Assembly: GCA_029379225.1 (NCBI GenBank)
Contig: JAQYWR010000030.1
Span: 1-64,000, forward strand
DNA length: 64,000 nt
Origin: Nostoc sp. S4
GTDB taxonomy: Bacteria > Cyanobacteriota > Cyanobacteriia > Cyanobacteriales > Nostocaceae
Direction of reading: 5' to 3'
Positions within the stretch are counted from its first letter, which is position 1. The number at the start of each line of letters is the position of its first letter. The position numbers and the translations under genes are program-made. Below, piece after piece: positions 29,099 through 36,800 of this stretch. The notes below the pieces were generated by a model, which worked only from the letters and a program-made list of their open reading frames with translations, did no database searches and was not told the origin of the DNA.

Positions 29099-29257
29099 TA
29101 TGCTATCTTCGAGCTACTTTAATTACAGTTTCTCAAATCTAACTTTAACATTAAATTTAGTCTGACAACAAAGTTTTTCGATGCAACTTATAACTTATTT
29201 ACATAAAGTTCGCTAAGGAGCGGACTTTGCTAATTATTACATCGCTTATATATAAAT

Positions 29258-29587
29258 TTATGTTGCAGACAATTGAGCTTCACTTTCTAAAATTTCAAAA
29301 ACCCTATCAAGTTGCGTCAGTTCAAAAATAATTTGAATTGAGGGAGCGACATTGCAAAGTTGGAAACTCCTTTCTAAACCAACAGCCAGCTTGTGTGCTG
29401 ATAACAGTGCCATCAAGGCTGTGCTATCTAAGGATTCTACTGCCGCTAGATCTACTACCAAAATGGAAATATCATTTTTTGTGACCCCAGTAGTAAGATC
29501 TCGTTCAAATTCCAAGGCGTTTGCAGCATTCAAACAGCCTTGGGGTCGAATAACTGCAATTTTGGGATACTGAAGCACTGCTTGCAT
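29258..29587 (-). CDS. STAS domain protein, anti-sigma factor antagonist type
   Basis: Protein of 109 residues with the SpoIIAA-like STAS fold. The central VVDLAAVESLDSTALMALLSA segment carries the usual Ser of the DS[TS] site that partner-switching kinases phosphorylate. No kinase or phosphatase gene is adjacent, so the partner is unknown. A role in a stress or motility partner-switch pathway is an inference from the family. It is a single gene. Confidence 0.88.
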   Translation of the reverse strand: MQAVLQYPKIAVIRPQGCLNAANALEFERDLTTGVTKNDISILVVDLAAVESLDSTALMALLSAHKLAVGLERSFQLCNVAPSIQIIFELTQLDRVFEILESEAQLSAT

Positions 29588-30059
29588 AGTTCCATCCTAT
29601 GAGAATTATTGAAGCGTCAAAGTAAGAATTATTTGAACATAAACTTTTTTCTGTTGCATCGACCATATGTCTTAGGTTTCTTTGCTGAATCTTTATTGCT
29701 TTAGGATGTCAGTTTAAAGATTGTCATAATTCAAGTTTAAAATGTGTTTACATATACTTTTTTTTTATCTCAGTTCAAAAACAATCAACATAGACTGAGT
29801 TAAAGCAGAAAAATTATCCGTAACTTTCCTGAGGAAACTTGACTAGTCTATAACTTAAGCTAATTTAGCCAAGTCTTAACAGTAAGTTAAATCTCACACC
29901 TTACTGTTACTGATTATATCGAGCAAACTCACAGCAAATTATTTATCTAACTAATTTAAATTGTGATCTATATCACTAATTAACTAGTATTTGATCGCTT
30001 TTTATACTTAGCTTTATCTGAAATAATAATTGATATATTATAGAGTTGGATTATTACTT
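29588..30059. other. AT-rich divergent intergenic region
   Basis: A 472 bp AT-rich interval between the STAS gene (minus) and a small plus-strand gene. A T8-T9 tract lies near 29757-29766. No RNA gene or operator was recognised. Confidence 0.4.
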
Positions 30060-30260
30060 ATGAGAACTAGGTACGCTATTCGTAAATTGGTAGAAAAAGC
30101 TCTTGATATTAAAAAATTAACTCCTGAGATAGAAAATGAAATAAATTCAGAGTTGACCCAACTCGGTTACATTTCTGACGTTGACTACGAAGCTTTGGAA
30201 TTATTAATGGCAGAGATGGATGCGGGTCGAATTCAGCTAGTTTCTAGTCTGGGATATTAA
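30060..30260 (+). CDS. Small conserved cyanobacterial protein of unknown function
   Basis: Protein of 66 residues from the ATG at 30060. A TTG 30 bp upstream in frame adds an unlikely hydrophobic start. The sequence is acidic and predicted helical (LVEKALDIKKLTPEIENEIN, YISDVDYEALELLMAEMDAG). I recognise the general pattern of small cyanobacterial proteins but no named family. No membrane segment is seen. It is flanked by long AT-rich gaps on both sides. Confidence 0.6.
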   Translation: MRTRYAIRKLVEKALDIKKLTPEIENEINSELTQLGYISDVDYEALELLMAEMDAGRIQLVSSLGY

Positions 30261-30555
30261 AATAATTCATAATTAAGTTTTGTCACAACAATAAAATAAA
30301 TAACCATACAACTTCTCTAGAAGTTAACACTTTTAGCTAAAATCTCCAGAATTAGTTAATTTTAGTTGCTTGGACATAGAGGCTGGGTAGGTAATATCGA
30401 GTTAATTTTGACTATGGCTAGAGAAATTAAACTTAAAACAGTAAAAAAATTACTGTAAAGTATCTTAAGTGCATATCAAGAGGCATTTGTCCTAAGAGGA
30501 TGTCTGAGAAAGACAACTATATTCAATGCCTCATCCCCTATATAGAGTACAATCT

Positions 30556-30924
30556 TTAATCCCCAATTCCTAATTTTTCTTGATGTGCTTGCCAAAGTTG
30601 GTGAATAAACTGATTGAGTTGCTGTTTGCCAGCTAAGTCAACCTCTGTTTTTAGTTGTTTTGCTAAAACTTGGCTCAATAAGGTAATTACTTCTGTGTCT
30701 AAAGCTGGTTGAAATAAATCAGCAGGCCAAAGCAAGTCAGATGCATGGCGCAAATCAGTAATTAGCGGCGAGTCTTCAATTAAGGTGACCATTAATAAAG
30801 GACGTACCCAGCATAACTGGCGGGAAGCTACAAATTGAATGACTTCTGCATATAGATTCCTCTCACCATGCTTCAAAGACACTATTTGTCCAGGTTGAAG
30901 AAAATCTAGATTCATATCCATCAT
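30556..30924 (-). CDS. Conserved hypothetical protein
   Basis: Protein of 122 residues, soluble and without recognised motifs. The N-terminal half is beta-rich (FLQPGQIVSLKHGERNLYAEVIQ, WVRPLLMV) and the C-terminal half helical and Gln/Leu-rich (LDTEVITLLSQVLAKQLKTE). It resembles proteins kept in many cyanobacteria without a known role. It starts at ATG 30924 or at the third residue, also Met. It is divergent from clpS. Confidence 0.65.
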   Translation of the reverse strand: MMDMNLDFLQPGQIVSLKHGERNLYAEVIQFVASRQLCWVRPLLMVTLIEDSPLITDLRHASDLLWPADLFQPALDTEVITLLSQVLAKQLKTEVDLAGKQQLNQFIHQLWQAHQEKLGIGD

Positions 30925-31220
30925 TAAAGCAGTTTGGGCAGTAACAAGGATTGTTTTTAACTTCTTTGATTCAAAAGTGAGAATGCGCTACCTTTAAGGA
31001 AGCTTCTGTAAAATTAGGGTAGCACTCTTACGGGGGTGATGTCTTAGGACATATGCCTCACAAGTGCTTACACAAAGCTAATATGACCAATACTTAGCAG
31101 TAAAGGATTTTCTTAGTATAGTATCTGCAAAGAAATACTATAGAATAAGTAAATAACTGTTAAGCGATCGCTAGACAGACGCCTTGTTGTAGTGAATTAA
31201 CGATTAAAGAGCAAAGAGCA

Positions 31221-31502
31221 GTGTCAGTTGAAACCATTGAACAGCGTTCTACGTCCCGCAAGCTCGCGCCTCGGTATCGCGTTTTGCTCCATAACGATGA
31301 CTACAACCCTATGGAGTATGTGGTACAGGTACTAATAACTACTGTGCCCAGCCTTACCCAACCCCAGGCTGTTAGCATCATGATGGAAGCCCATACTAAC
31401 GGGCTAGCTTTAGTCATTACCTGCGCTCAGGAACATGCTGAGTTCTATAGCGAAACATTAAAAAGTCACGGTTTAAGTAGCACAATTGAACCTGATGAGT
31501 AG
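31221..31502 (+). CDS. clpS: ATP-dependent Clp protease adaptor ClpS
   Basis: Adaptor of 93 residues that binds ClpC/ClpA and hands over substrates with N-degron residues. The core RYRVLLHNDDYNPMEYVVQVL contains the conserved N-D-D and Met substrate-pocket residues, and the second half AHTNGLALVITCAQEHAEFY fits the family. Cyanobacteria usually carry two ClpS paralogues; I cannot say with certainty which one this is. The start is GTG at 31221. The next gene is a CPBP protease, 132 bp away. Confidence 0.95.
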   Translation: MSVETIEQRSTSRKLAPRYRVLLHNDDYNPMEYVVQVLITTVPSLTQPQAVSIMMEAHTNGLALVITCAQEHAEFYSETLKSHGLSSTIEPDE

Positions 31503-31634
31503 TCAAATAATTACTAATTCGTAATTAAAAAGGGTACAAAACCAACATAGAATTAATAATTCAGCGAACAACAATTTAGTGGAAAGTCCAAACTGCTACT
31601 AATTGTAATTACGAATTATTTTGACCTTTTTAGT

Positions 31635-32468
31635 ATGAAAAAAAACCTTGTTCGTTTAGGCGAAAGCCCTGCCCCTATCAGGCTGGGCTGTTTTATTATG
31701 ACTTTATTGCTGTTATGGTTACCCTTAGCTGCACCAATATACTTACTAGTGCATAATTCAAATTTAGAAAGTATATTGACATTAGTATTGTTATATGTGA
31801 TATTTATTTTTCTCCTAAGACTATGGGGTAAACATGTTTACCAGCAGCCGCAAATTCTTCGGCGTTATGGCTTAGAATTCACGCGGCAAAATGGTGTGGA
31901 TTTAGTGCGTGGCTTGGCTACAGGGATAATTAACATTCTGATACTTTTTGGGGTAGAAGGTTTTTTAGGTTGGTTGGTATGGCAACAACCAAAAGTTTTC
32001 TTGCTGAAAGTGATTTTAGAGGGTTTAGTTGTCGCTTTAGGCGTTGGCTTTGCTGAGGAATTGTTATTCCGAGGCTGGTTGCTAGATGAATTACAACGAG
32101 ATTACAGTCCGCGTGTGGCGCTGTGGACAGATGCAATTACATTTGCAACATTGCACTTTATTAAGCCGTTAACAGTAATTATTCAAACACTGCCACAATT
32201 TCCAGCTTTAGTATTGCTGGGGTTAACGCAGGTATGGGGAAAGCGCTGGCACAGAGGACGCTTAGGTTTTCCAATTGGTCTGCATGGTGGTTTAGTGTGG
32301 GGTTATTACATTATTAATGTGGGTAAATTAGTAAAATATTCTGGTCAAGTTCCTGATTGGGTAACTGGTGTGAATAATAATCCCCTGCAAGGAGTCATGG
32401 GGGTGTTATTGATGAGTGTATTAGCTTTGTGGATACGAGGCCGAACTAAGCGATCGCTTCATATATGA
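31635..32468 (+). CDS. CPBP family intramembrane glutamic protease
   Basis: Membrane protein of 277 residues with six or more hydrophobic segments. The CPBP (Abi, CAAX protease-like) motifs are present: FAEELLFRG with Glu141-Glu142 and Arg146, His174 in TLHFI, and a final His in LHGGLVWGY. These residues form the active site in the Rce1-type fold. In bacteria such proteins may process peptides, bacteriocins or membrane proteins; the substrate here is unknown. The stop overlaps the start of the pentapeptide lipoprotein by ATGA, so the two are translationally coupled. Confidence 0.88.
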   Translation: MKKNLVRLGESPAPIRLGCFIMTLLLLWLPLAAPIYLLVHNSNLESILTLVLLYVIFIFLLRLWGKHVYQQPQILRRYGLEFTRQNGVDLVRGLATGIINILILFGVEGFLGWLVWQQPKVFLLKVILEGLVVALGVGFAEELLFRGWLLDELQRDYSPRVALWTDAITFATLHFIKPLTVIIQTLPQFPALVLLGLTQVWGKRWHRGRLGFPIGLHGGLVWGYYIINVGKLVKYSGQVPDWVTGVNNNPLQGVMGVLLMSVLALWIRGRTKRSLHI

Positions 32469-33382
32469 AAATAAAAATATTAATTGTATCAGCTTTATTA
32501 CTTACTTTTGTTTCTAGTTGTAAAGATTGTGAGGCTAAAAAAACTTCAAATCCGGCTCATGTGAAGCAGTTGCTAGCAACTAAAAAATGCCCCAAGTGTG
32601 ATTTAGATGGTGCTGATTTAACAAATACTGATTTAGCTGGAGCAGATTTAAGAGAGGCTGAACTAACTAATGCTAAATTAGATGGTGCAAATTTACAAGG
32701 ATCTGATCTACGCCAAGCAGAGATGCGATGGACTGATAAATCTGAAGACGATCGTGGAGAATCTGGATTCTCAGAAATCGGTGATATTGATTTTAGTTGT
32801 AATGTTGATTATAAAGTTTCGTTAGAGAAAGTTAACTTACAATCAGCTAACTTTTCTGGTACTAATCTCTCTGGCTTATTTATTTCTGATAGTAATCTCC
32901 GTGCTGCGAATTTAAGTAGTGCTAACTTAAAAGGTACTTACGTTACAGAGGTAGATTTATCACAAGCAAATCTAAATCATGCTAATTTATCTTACGCCAG
33001 CTTCGGCAATGCTAACCTTCACTCGGCAAACTTACAAAATGCTGATTTAAGCCACAGCGAATTAATCGTCAATGTAGACTTAAGAAATGTAGATCTAAGT
33101 GGTGCTAGATTAAATGCTGCAAAATTGGAAGGAGTAAATTTAAGGGATGCTAACCTTCGTGATGTTGACTTTACTCAAAGTAGCGTAGATAGAACAGACT
33201 TTCGTTATGCTAAAAATCTGACAACCGAGCAGATTAAATTGGCACAAAATTGGGAAGAAGCAGTATACGACGAAGAATTTCGCGCGAAATTAGGACTACC
33301 TGCTTGCAAAACTAGGTTAGGTAAATATTTGGGAGATCCTTTTATTTTTAGTAAAATAAAGAAAGGATGTTTTCAAAATTAA
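32465..33382 (+). CDS. Pentapeptide-repeat lipoprotein
   Basis: Protein of 305 residues. The first 19 residues form a signal peptide ending in the lipobox-like FVSSC with Cys19, so it is probably a lipid-anchored export product. From residue about 45 there are many A(D/N)LxX pentapeptides (GADLTNTDLAGADLREAEL and later blocks), split by a non-repeat insert at about 88-118 rich in Asp and Glu. The repeats should fold as a right-handed quadrilateral beta-helix. The C-terminal 60 residues are not repeats and hold two Cys (positions about 281 and 302). It is coupled to the upstream CPBP protease gene, which hints at a shared membrane function that I cannot name. Confidence 0.82.
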   Translation: MKIKILIVSALLLTFVSSCKDCEAKKTSNPAHVKQLLATKKCPKCDLDGADLTNTDLAGADLREAELTNAKLDGANLQGSDLRQAEMRWTDKSEDDRGESGFSEIGDIDFSCNVDYKVSLEKVNLQSANFSGTNLSGLFISDSNLRAANLSSANLKGTYVTEVDLSQANLNHANLSYASFGNANLHSANLQNADLSHSELIVNVDLRNVDLSGARLNAAKLEGVNLRDANLRDVDFTQSSVDRTDFRYAKNLTTEQIKLAQNWEEAVYDEEFRAKLGLPACKTRLGKYLGDPFIFSKIKKGCFQN

Positions 33383-33409
33383 TCAGTTGCCTAGTTTCCA
33401 GGAGTACAT

Positions 33410-33621
33410 AGGGCTTGCTGAATAAGTCTCTTAAGCAAATCTAGAAGTCACACAGCATACGAAATAGTTGTTTCATCACTCAGTTTCCAAATTTACCCAG
33501 CGATCGCTTACGAAAGTGCAAGGGTTTTGAGACTCTAGATGTTATAACCTTGCACTCGTTTGCTAGAAAAAGGCTTAAAAACCTTATCTGGCCTATATTG
33601 CACTTCTATTCAGCAAGCCCT
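33410..33621. mobile_element. MITE-like element with 15 bp inverted ends and 4 bp duplication
   Basis: AGGGCTTGCTGAATA at 33410-33424 is exactly reversed at 33607-33621, and ACAT flanks it on both sides (33406-33409 and 33622-33625) as a target-site duplication. The 212 bp body encodes no protein. It has an internal stem GTGCAAGG / CCTTGCAC (33516-33523 and 33548-33555) and a HIP1 site at 33500-33507. The ends look like those of a DDE insertion sequence that probably mobilises it in trans. Confidence 0.8.
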
Positions 33622-33649
33622 ACATATTTATCAACTACAGCACGCAGCA

Positions 33650-33883
33650 TCAAATATCCTCCCGTGGAAAACTAACCCATTCTTCACTACGGATTACATC
33701 AATTTCTTCTGTGGAAGGTGCTTTTCCTAAATCAGCGCATAGTCTCCACAAGGATTGACGGGAAAGGGTAGAGAGTTTATCTGTTAACTCGCGTTCTATA
33801 TCAGGAGCAATTTGCTGGATCAAACGTACTTTGTCCACGGTTGAAAGTTGCTTTGCTAGTCTGAGAACTTCTTTTAGGCTCAC
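33650..33883 (-). CDS. Orphan antitoxin-like small protein
   Basis: Protein of 77 residues. The N-terminal helix pair SLKEVLRLAKQLSTVDKVRL and the C-terminal pattern ending in W-V-S-F-P-R-E-D-I resemble small Nostoc-type antitoxins that are followed by PIN-type toxins. Here no toxin gene follows on the same strand; 28 bp beyond the stop lies the MITE-like element. The start used is GTG at 33883, inside a 55 bp sequence duplicated at 34484-34538. The antitoxin identity is inferred from pattern memory and could be wrong. Confidence 0.5.
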   Translation of the reverse strand: MSLKEVLRLAKQLSTVDKVRLIQQIAPDIERELTDKLSTLSRQSLWRLCADLGKAPSTEEIDVIRSEEWVSFPREDI

Positions 33884-33928
33884 AAATTTTCACCTGCTTC
33901 ATCTGCGAAAATTTTAACAATAGCTAAG
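33874..33928. repeat. 55 bp direct repeat, copy A
   Basis: Matches 34484-34538 over 55 bp with five substitutions and no gaps. It covers the first codons and upstream region of the antitoxin-like gene. The duplicated sequence is rich in A and T with the shared run ttttaacaatagctaag. Confidence 0.8.
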
Positions 33929-34006
33929 AATATTGCGAAACGATGAAGTAGTAACTTTCGGATGGGAATAAAAACGATCGCCATGATTCACATTGCGCGA
34001 TCGCAC

Positions 34007-34249
34007 CTAAGCCACATTTTTGACTGAAATAATTCCCTCACTACACCATTGAATAAGTAGCCATCTGTCAGAATCTTTATCTAGCGCTGGCTTGAGACGG
34101 AAATTAAAAACCTCTTGCCAGACCTCTACGCCATATTGAGATACAAAATCTGCCTCCAGTTCTTTGAACTGTTCCCATTGCCGATTTCCGATAGCAGTCA
34201 GCATAGGAATGATTGCAGTGATTGAGACTTCTGCGGCGACAGGTGTCAT
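34007..34249 (-). CDS. Small hypothetical protein
   Basis: Protein of 80 residues with Trp-rich aromatic content (RQWEQFKELEADFVSQYGVE, SDRWLLIQWCSEGIIS). I recognise no family. Its start codon overlaps the stop of the gene at 34246-34446 by ATGA, so the two are translationally coupled and likely form one function. No membrane segment is seen. Confidence 0.55.
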   Translation of the reverse strand: MTPVAAEVSITAIIPMLTAIGNRQWEQFKELEADFVSQYGVEVWQEVFNFRLKPALDKDSDRWLLIQWCSEGIISVKNVA

Positions 34250-34446
34250 TCTGAATAGTCCTCAAAAAAACAAATAATCGGCATAGGTGGTTTTTTGGTA
34301 TTGATGATTTTAACCAACCGTTTACCCTTGCTTCTAGCAAGCGCAAAACAAGCTAACTCTGTTTCTGCTGCTGACCAATCTCTTGGATCTGTTACCGGGT
34401 CAAACTCTTCTTCATTTGAGTTGTTTGATTGGCTTTCGTCGGTCAT
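34246..34446 (-). CDS. Small acidic hypothetical protein
   Basis: Protein of 66 residues. The N-terminal third is acidic and Asn-rich (DESQSNNSNEEEFDPVTDPR). The rest contains ELACFALARSKGKRLVKIIN and ends in CFFEDYSE. No family was recognised. It is the first gene of a coupled pair with 34007-34249. Upstream lies copy B of the 55 bp direct repeat. Confidence 0.55.
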   Translation of the reverse strand: MTDESQSNNSNEEEFDPVTDPRDWSAAETELACFALARSKGKRLVKIINTKKPPMPIICFFEDYSE

Positions 34447-34483
34447 GCTTTGATTGTTTAATAAGGACTGCTACTGGGTACAG

Positions 34484-34538
34484 TTAGGCTTACAAATATT
34501 TACCTGCTTCACCTGAGAAAATTTTAACAATAGCTAAG
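34484..34538. repeat. 55 bp direct repeat, copy B
   Basis: Partner of 33874-33928, 610 bp away in the same orientation, with 50 of 55 positions identical. It lies between the pentapeptide gene and the small acidic gene. It may be the remnant of a duplicated gene start or promoter. Confidence 0.8.
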
Positions 34539-34563
34539 GAGACTACCTTTTTGGACGCAATAT

Positions 34564-35202
34564 TTACCCCCGCGTCTCAACCACTGTACCCACTACACAC
34601 GCCTTATCCAAATTAACGCCGCTCAGATTCGCACCTTCTAACTCCGCACAAAGCAAATTCGCCCCAGAAAAATTCGCCCCTGCTAAATTCGTCCCGCGCA
34701 AGTCAGCTTCTTCAAGATTTGCTTCACTTAATAATGCCCCTTGCAAATCAGCACGACTTAAGTCTGCACCTTTGAGATTTGCCCCTGTGAGGTTTGCACC
34801 ACGCAAGTCAGCACTGCGTAAGTCCACACCTTGCAAATTCACATTCATCAAATTCGCACCACTGAGAAAAGCACCTGCCAAAGATACATCGCTGAGTCTG
34901 GCTCCCATTAAGTTAGCACCTCGGAGATTGCTACCCCGCAAGTCAGCACCAGTTAAATCTGCTTGCATCAAGTTTGCTCCCATGAGGTTCGCCCGCAAGT
35001 CAGTTCCTTGAAGGTTCGCCCCCATTAAATTCGCTCCTTCTAAATGCCCACCTTCGAGTTTGGAAGCAGCGAAATTAGCACCGACAAGGGTAGCACCAGC
35101 AAGATTAATTCGGTTTAAATCTAGTTGGGACAGTTCCTCGTCTTCTAAATTTGTCCCTGGAAGTTGTTTGAGTTTTCCTAATCTGATAGCTTCAATATTC
35201 AT
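34564..35202 (-). CDS. Pentapeptide-repeat protein, cytoplasmic
   Basis: Protein of 212 residues made almost entirely of A(N/D)LxG pentapeptides from residue about 28 to 205 (for example GANLMGANLQGTDLRANLMG), giving an uninterrupted beta-helix of about nine coils. No signal peptide is present. The start overlaps the stop of the DICT/HD gene by ATGA, so it is translationally coupled and may be a partner of that regulator. The function is unknown; DNA-mimicry or scaffolding roles known from other families are not demonstrated here. Confidence 0.88.
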   Translation of the reverse strand: MNIEAIRLGKLKQLPGTNLEDEELSQLDLNRINLAGATLVGANFAASKLEGGHLEGANLMGANLQGTDLRANLMGANLMQADLTGADLRGSNLRGANLMGARLSDVSLAGAFLSGANLMNVNLQGVDLRSADLRGANLTGANLKGADLSRADLQGALLSEANLEEADLRGTNLAGANFSGANLLCAELEGANLSGVNLDKACVVGTVVETRG

Positions 35203-36608
35203 TTGGGGTAACTACCAATTTCCTCACTTGTCTTGCTGTGGCTATCCCATTGGGAATCGAGTAACCAGACGCCGCTGCTAACTTTGGGTGTCATTATCGG
35301 TAAGTCGAGTCCCTGTTGTAAACCCATCACTAATAAAGCTAGGGTATCTACAAGTTTAGGGTCAAAGCGAGTAGATTGTTGCTGTCTGCATTCATCCAAA
35401 GCTTGAGTAAATATTTCTTGGCGACTCTGATTTAAGGATTTTCGCTGATTTACTCGCCATTGAAAGTCTGCCAATAATGCCAAAATTCTCGACTCTAGGG
35501 GAATTTCATCTCCAACTAAGCCTGCTGGTTCCCCTCTACCATTCCACCACTCGGTTTGGTGAGTAATAATTTGGGCAACTGCTCGCAGTCGTGGCATGGT
35601 TCGCAAGACCTGCGCCCCTGGTATTAAAGGACAACTGGGGGCATCTTCTTGAGAATGTGTGGGTACTTTGTCAGAACTAAGAACGCTTTCTGCTTTTTGT
35701 AATGGATCTATGCGATGCAACAAAGCCGCTAGGCGCAATCTTTTTATCTGCCATGCGGGAAGATCCAAAAGTTGGGCGATGGTCTCGGCAAGTACTACTA
35801 CTTCCGCAGCAGCCATTGGATTAGTCACATCTGCGATATCTAACAGTTGCGCCATCCGTAAAAATGCTTGGATTTCGTTAGAAACCAAGTTCCGATCTAA
35901 GGTTTGTTGACCGAGGGCTGTGGGGATAGATAGATTGTCTTGCCCTGTTTGGAGATAATCGACTACACGAGAGACAACTGCACCCAAATTTTCTAATCTG
36001 GCAGTAGATGGTAGGTAGGCGTAGCCCGTCGTAGACATCGCTTGTTTATCAGCAATGAGTTTATTCGCCAGTTCTGGGTTATATTTGCTGATGTGAGCGA
36101 TCGCTATTTCTGCTGTCTCTTGCACTAACTGTGGCTCAAATGTCCACAAGCCATAGAATTTGCGCTCTAAGTCTGATGTCGGTATGCCACTGCTACCATA
36201 ATCAGCTGCCGATAGCTCTTGACAAATTACCATTGCTGTGTAACTTGGCGACAAAATAATTAAGTGCCACTCTTGTGCTACTGGATCTGCCGGATCTAAT
36301 GCTACTAAGTCTACATTAGGTAGAAGGCTTGTTGGATGTTCGGCAAAGCCAGCGTCAGGGGCAGCCATGATCGCAATTTTGCGGCTGCGCTGGGCGATAT
36401 CTGCATATCGCCCGGCTTCTTGCAGATACCATTTACCCTGTTGGAAGGCTACGATCGCCAAAGGTCGATCGTCATCTGCGAGAATATGGTCTTCTAGGGC
36501 ATGGCAGAGAGATACTAGGGTATTTTTGTAGTACACCCCGAATCGAATTGGTCTGGTGCTATGGCGATGGGCTGTTTGCAGCTGTTGTAGAATTGAACCT
36601 TCTAACAT
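35199..36608 (-). CDS. DICT sensory domain protein with degenerate HD-GYP-like domain
   Basis: Protein of 469 residues. The N-terminal part up to residue about 135 is a DICT sensory domain (RPLAIVAFQQGKWYLQEAGR, DPADPVAQEWHLIILSPSY), known from cyanobacterial light- and c-di-GMP-linked regulators. The C-terminal part from about 255 resembles an HD or HD-GYP domain, but the metal motif HD is replaced in LLHRIDPLQ and the GYP region reads NGRGEPAGLVGDEIPLESRI. It is therefore probably a non-catalytic effector or binding domain. Residues 189-197 derive from a dispersed repeat. It is coupled to the pentapeptide gene downstream. Confidence 0.8.
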   Translation of the reverse strand: MLEGSILQQLQTAHRHSTRPIRFGVYYKNTLVSLCHALEDHILADDDRPLAIVAFQQGKWYLQEAGRYADIAQRSRKIAIMAAPDAGFAEHPTSLLPNVDLVALDPADPVAQEWHLIILSPSYTAMVICQELSAADYGSSGIPTSDLERKFYGLWTFEPQLVQETAEIAIAHISKYNPELANKLIADKQAMSTTGYAYLPSTARLENLGAVVSRVVDYLQTGQDNLSIPTALGQQTLDRNLVSNEIQAFLRMAQLLDIADVTNPMAAAEVVVLAETIAQLLDLPAWQIKRLRLAALLHRIDPLQKAESVLSSDKVPTHSQEDAPSCPLIPGAQVLRTMPRLRAVAQIITHQTEWWNGRGEPAGLVGDEIPLESRILALLADFQWRVNQRKSLNQSRQEIFTQALDECRQQQSTRFDPKLVDTLALLVMGLQQGLDLPIMTPKVSSGVWLLDSQWDSHSKTSEEIGSYPK

Positions 36609-36800
36609 GAGTTTGGGATTTGATGAAAACGAACCGCACAGAGAAGTTTGAGCTAGGGCTTGGGCTGAGCAAAACTTTTCCTAAGGAGATGACGCACGTA
36701 GATTGTGCTTCCTCACAAGGCTACGGTAGGCACCCAGAACTTTGAATAACAAACAAAGGAGAAATTCCAAATTCTGAATATCCCCGCATTCTTGTGTTTT

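Noticed and set aside
31572..31596. GGAAAGTCC word resembling RNase P RNA
   Set aside because: The surrounding 130 bp cannot fold into the RNase P core; the word is isolated between AT-rich inverted repeats.
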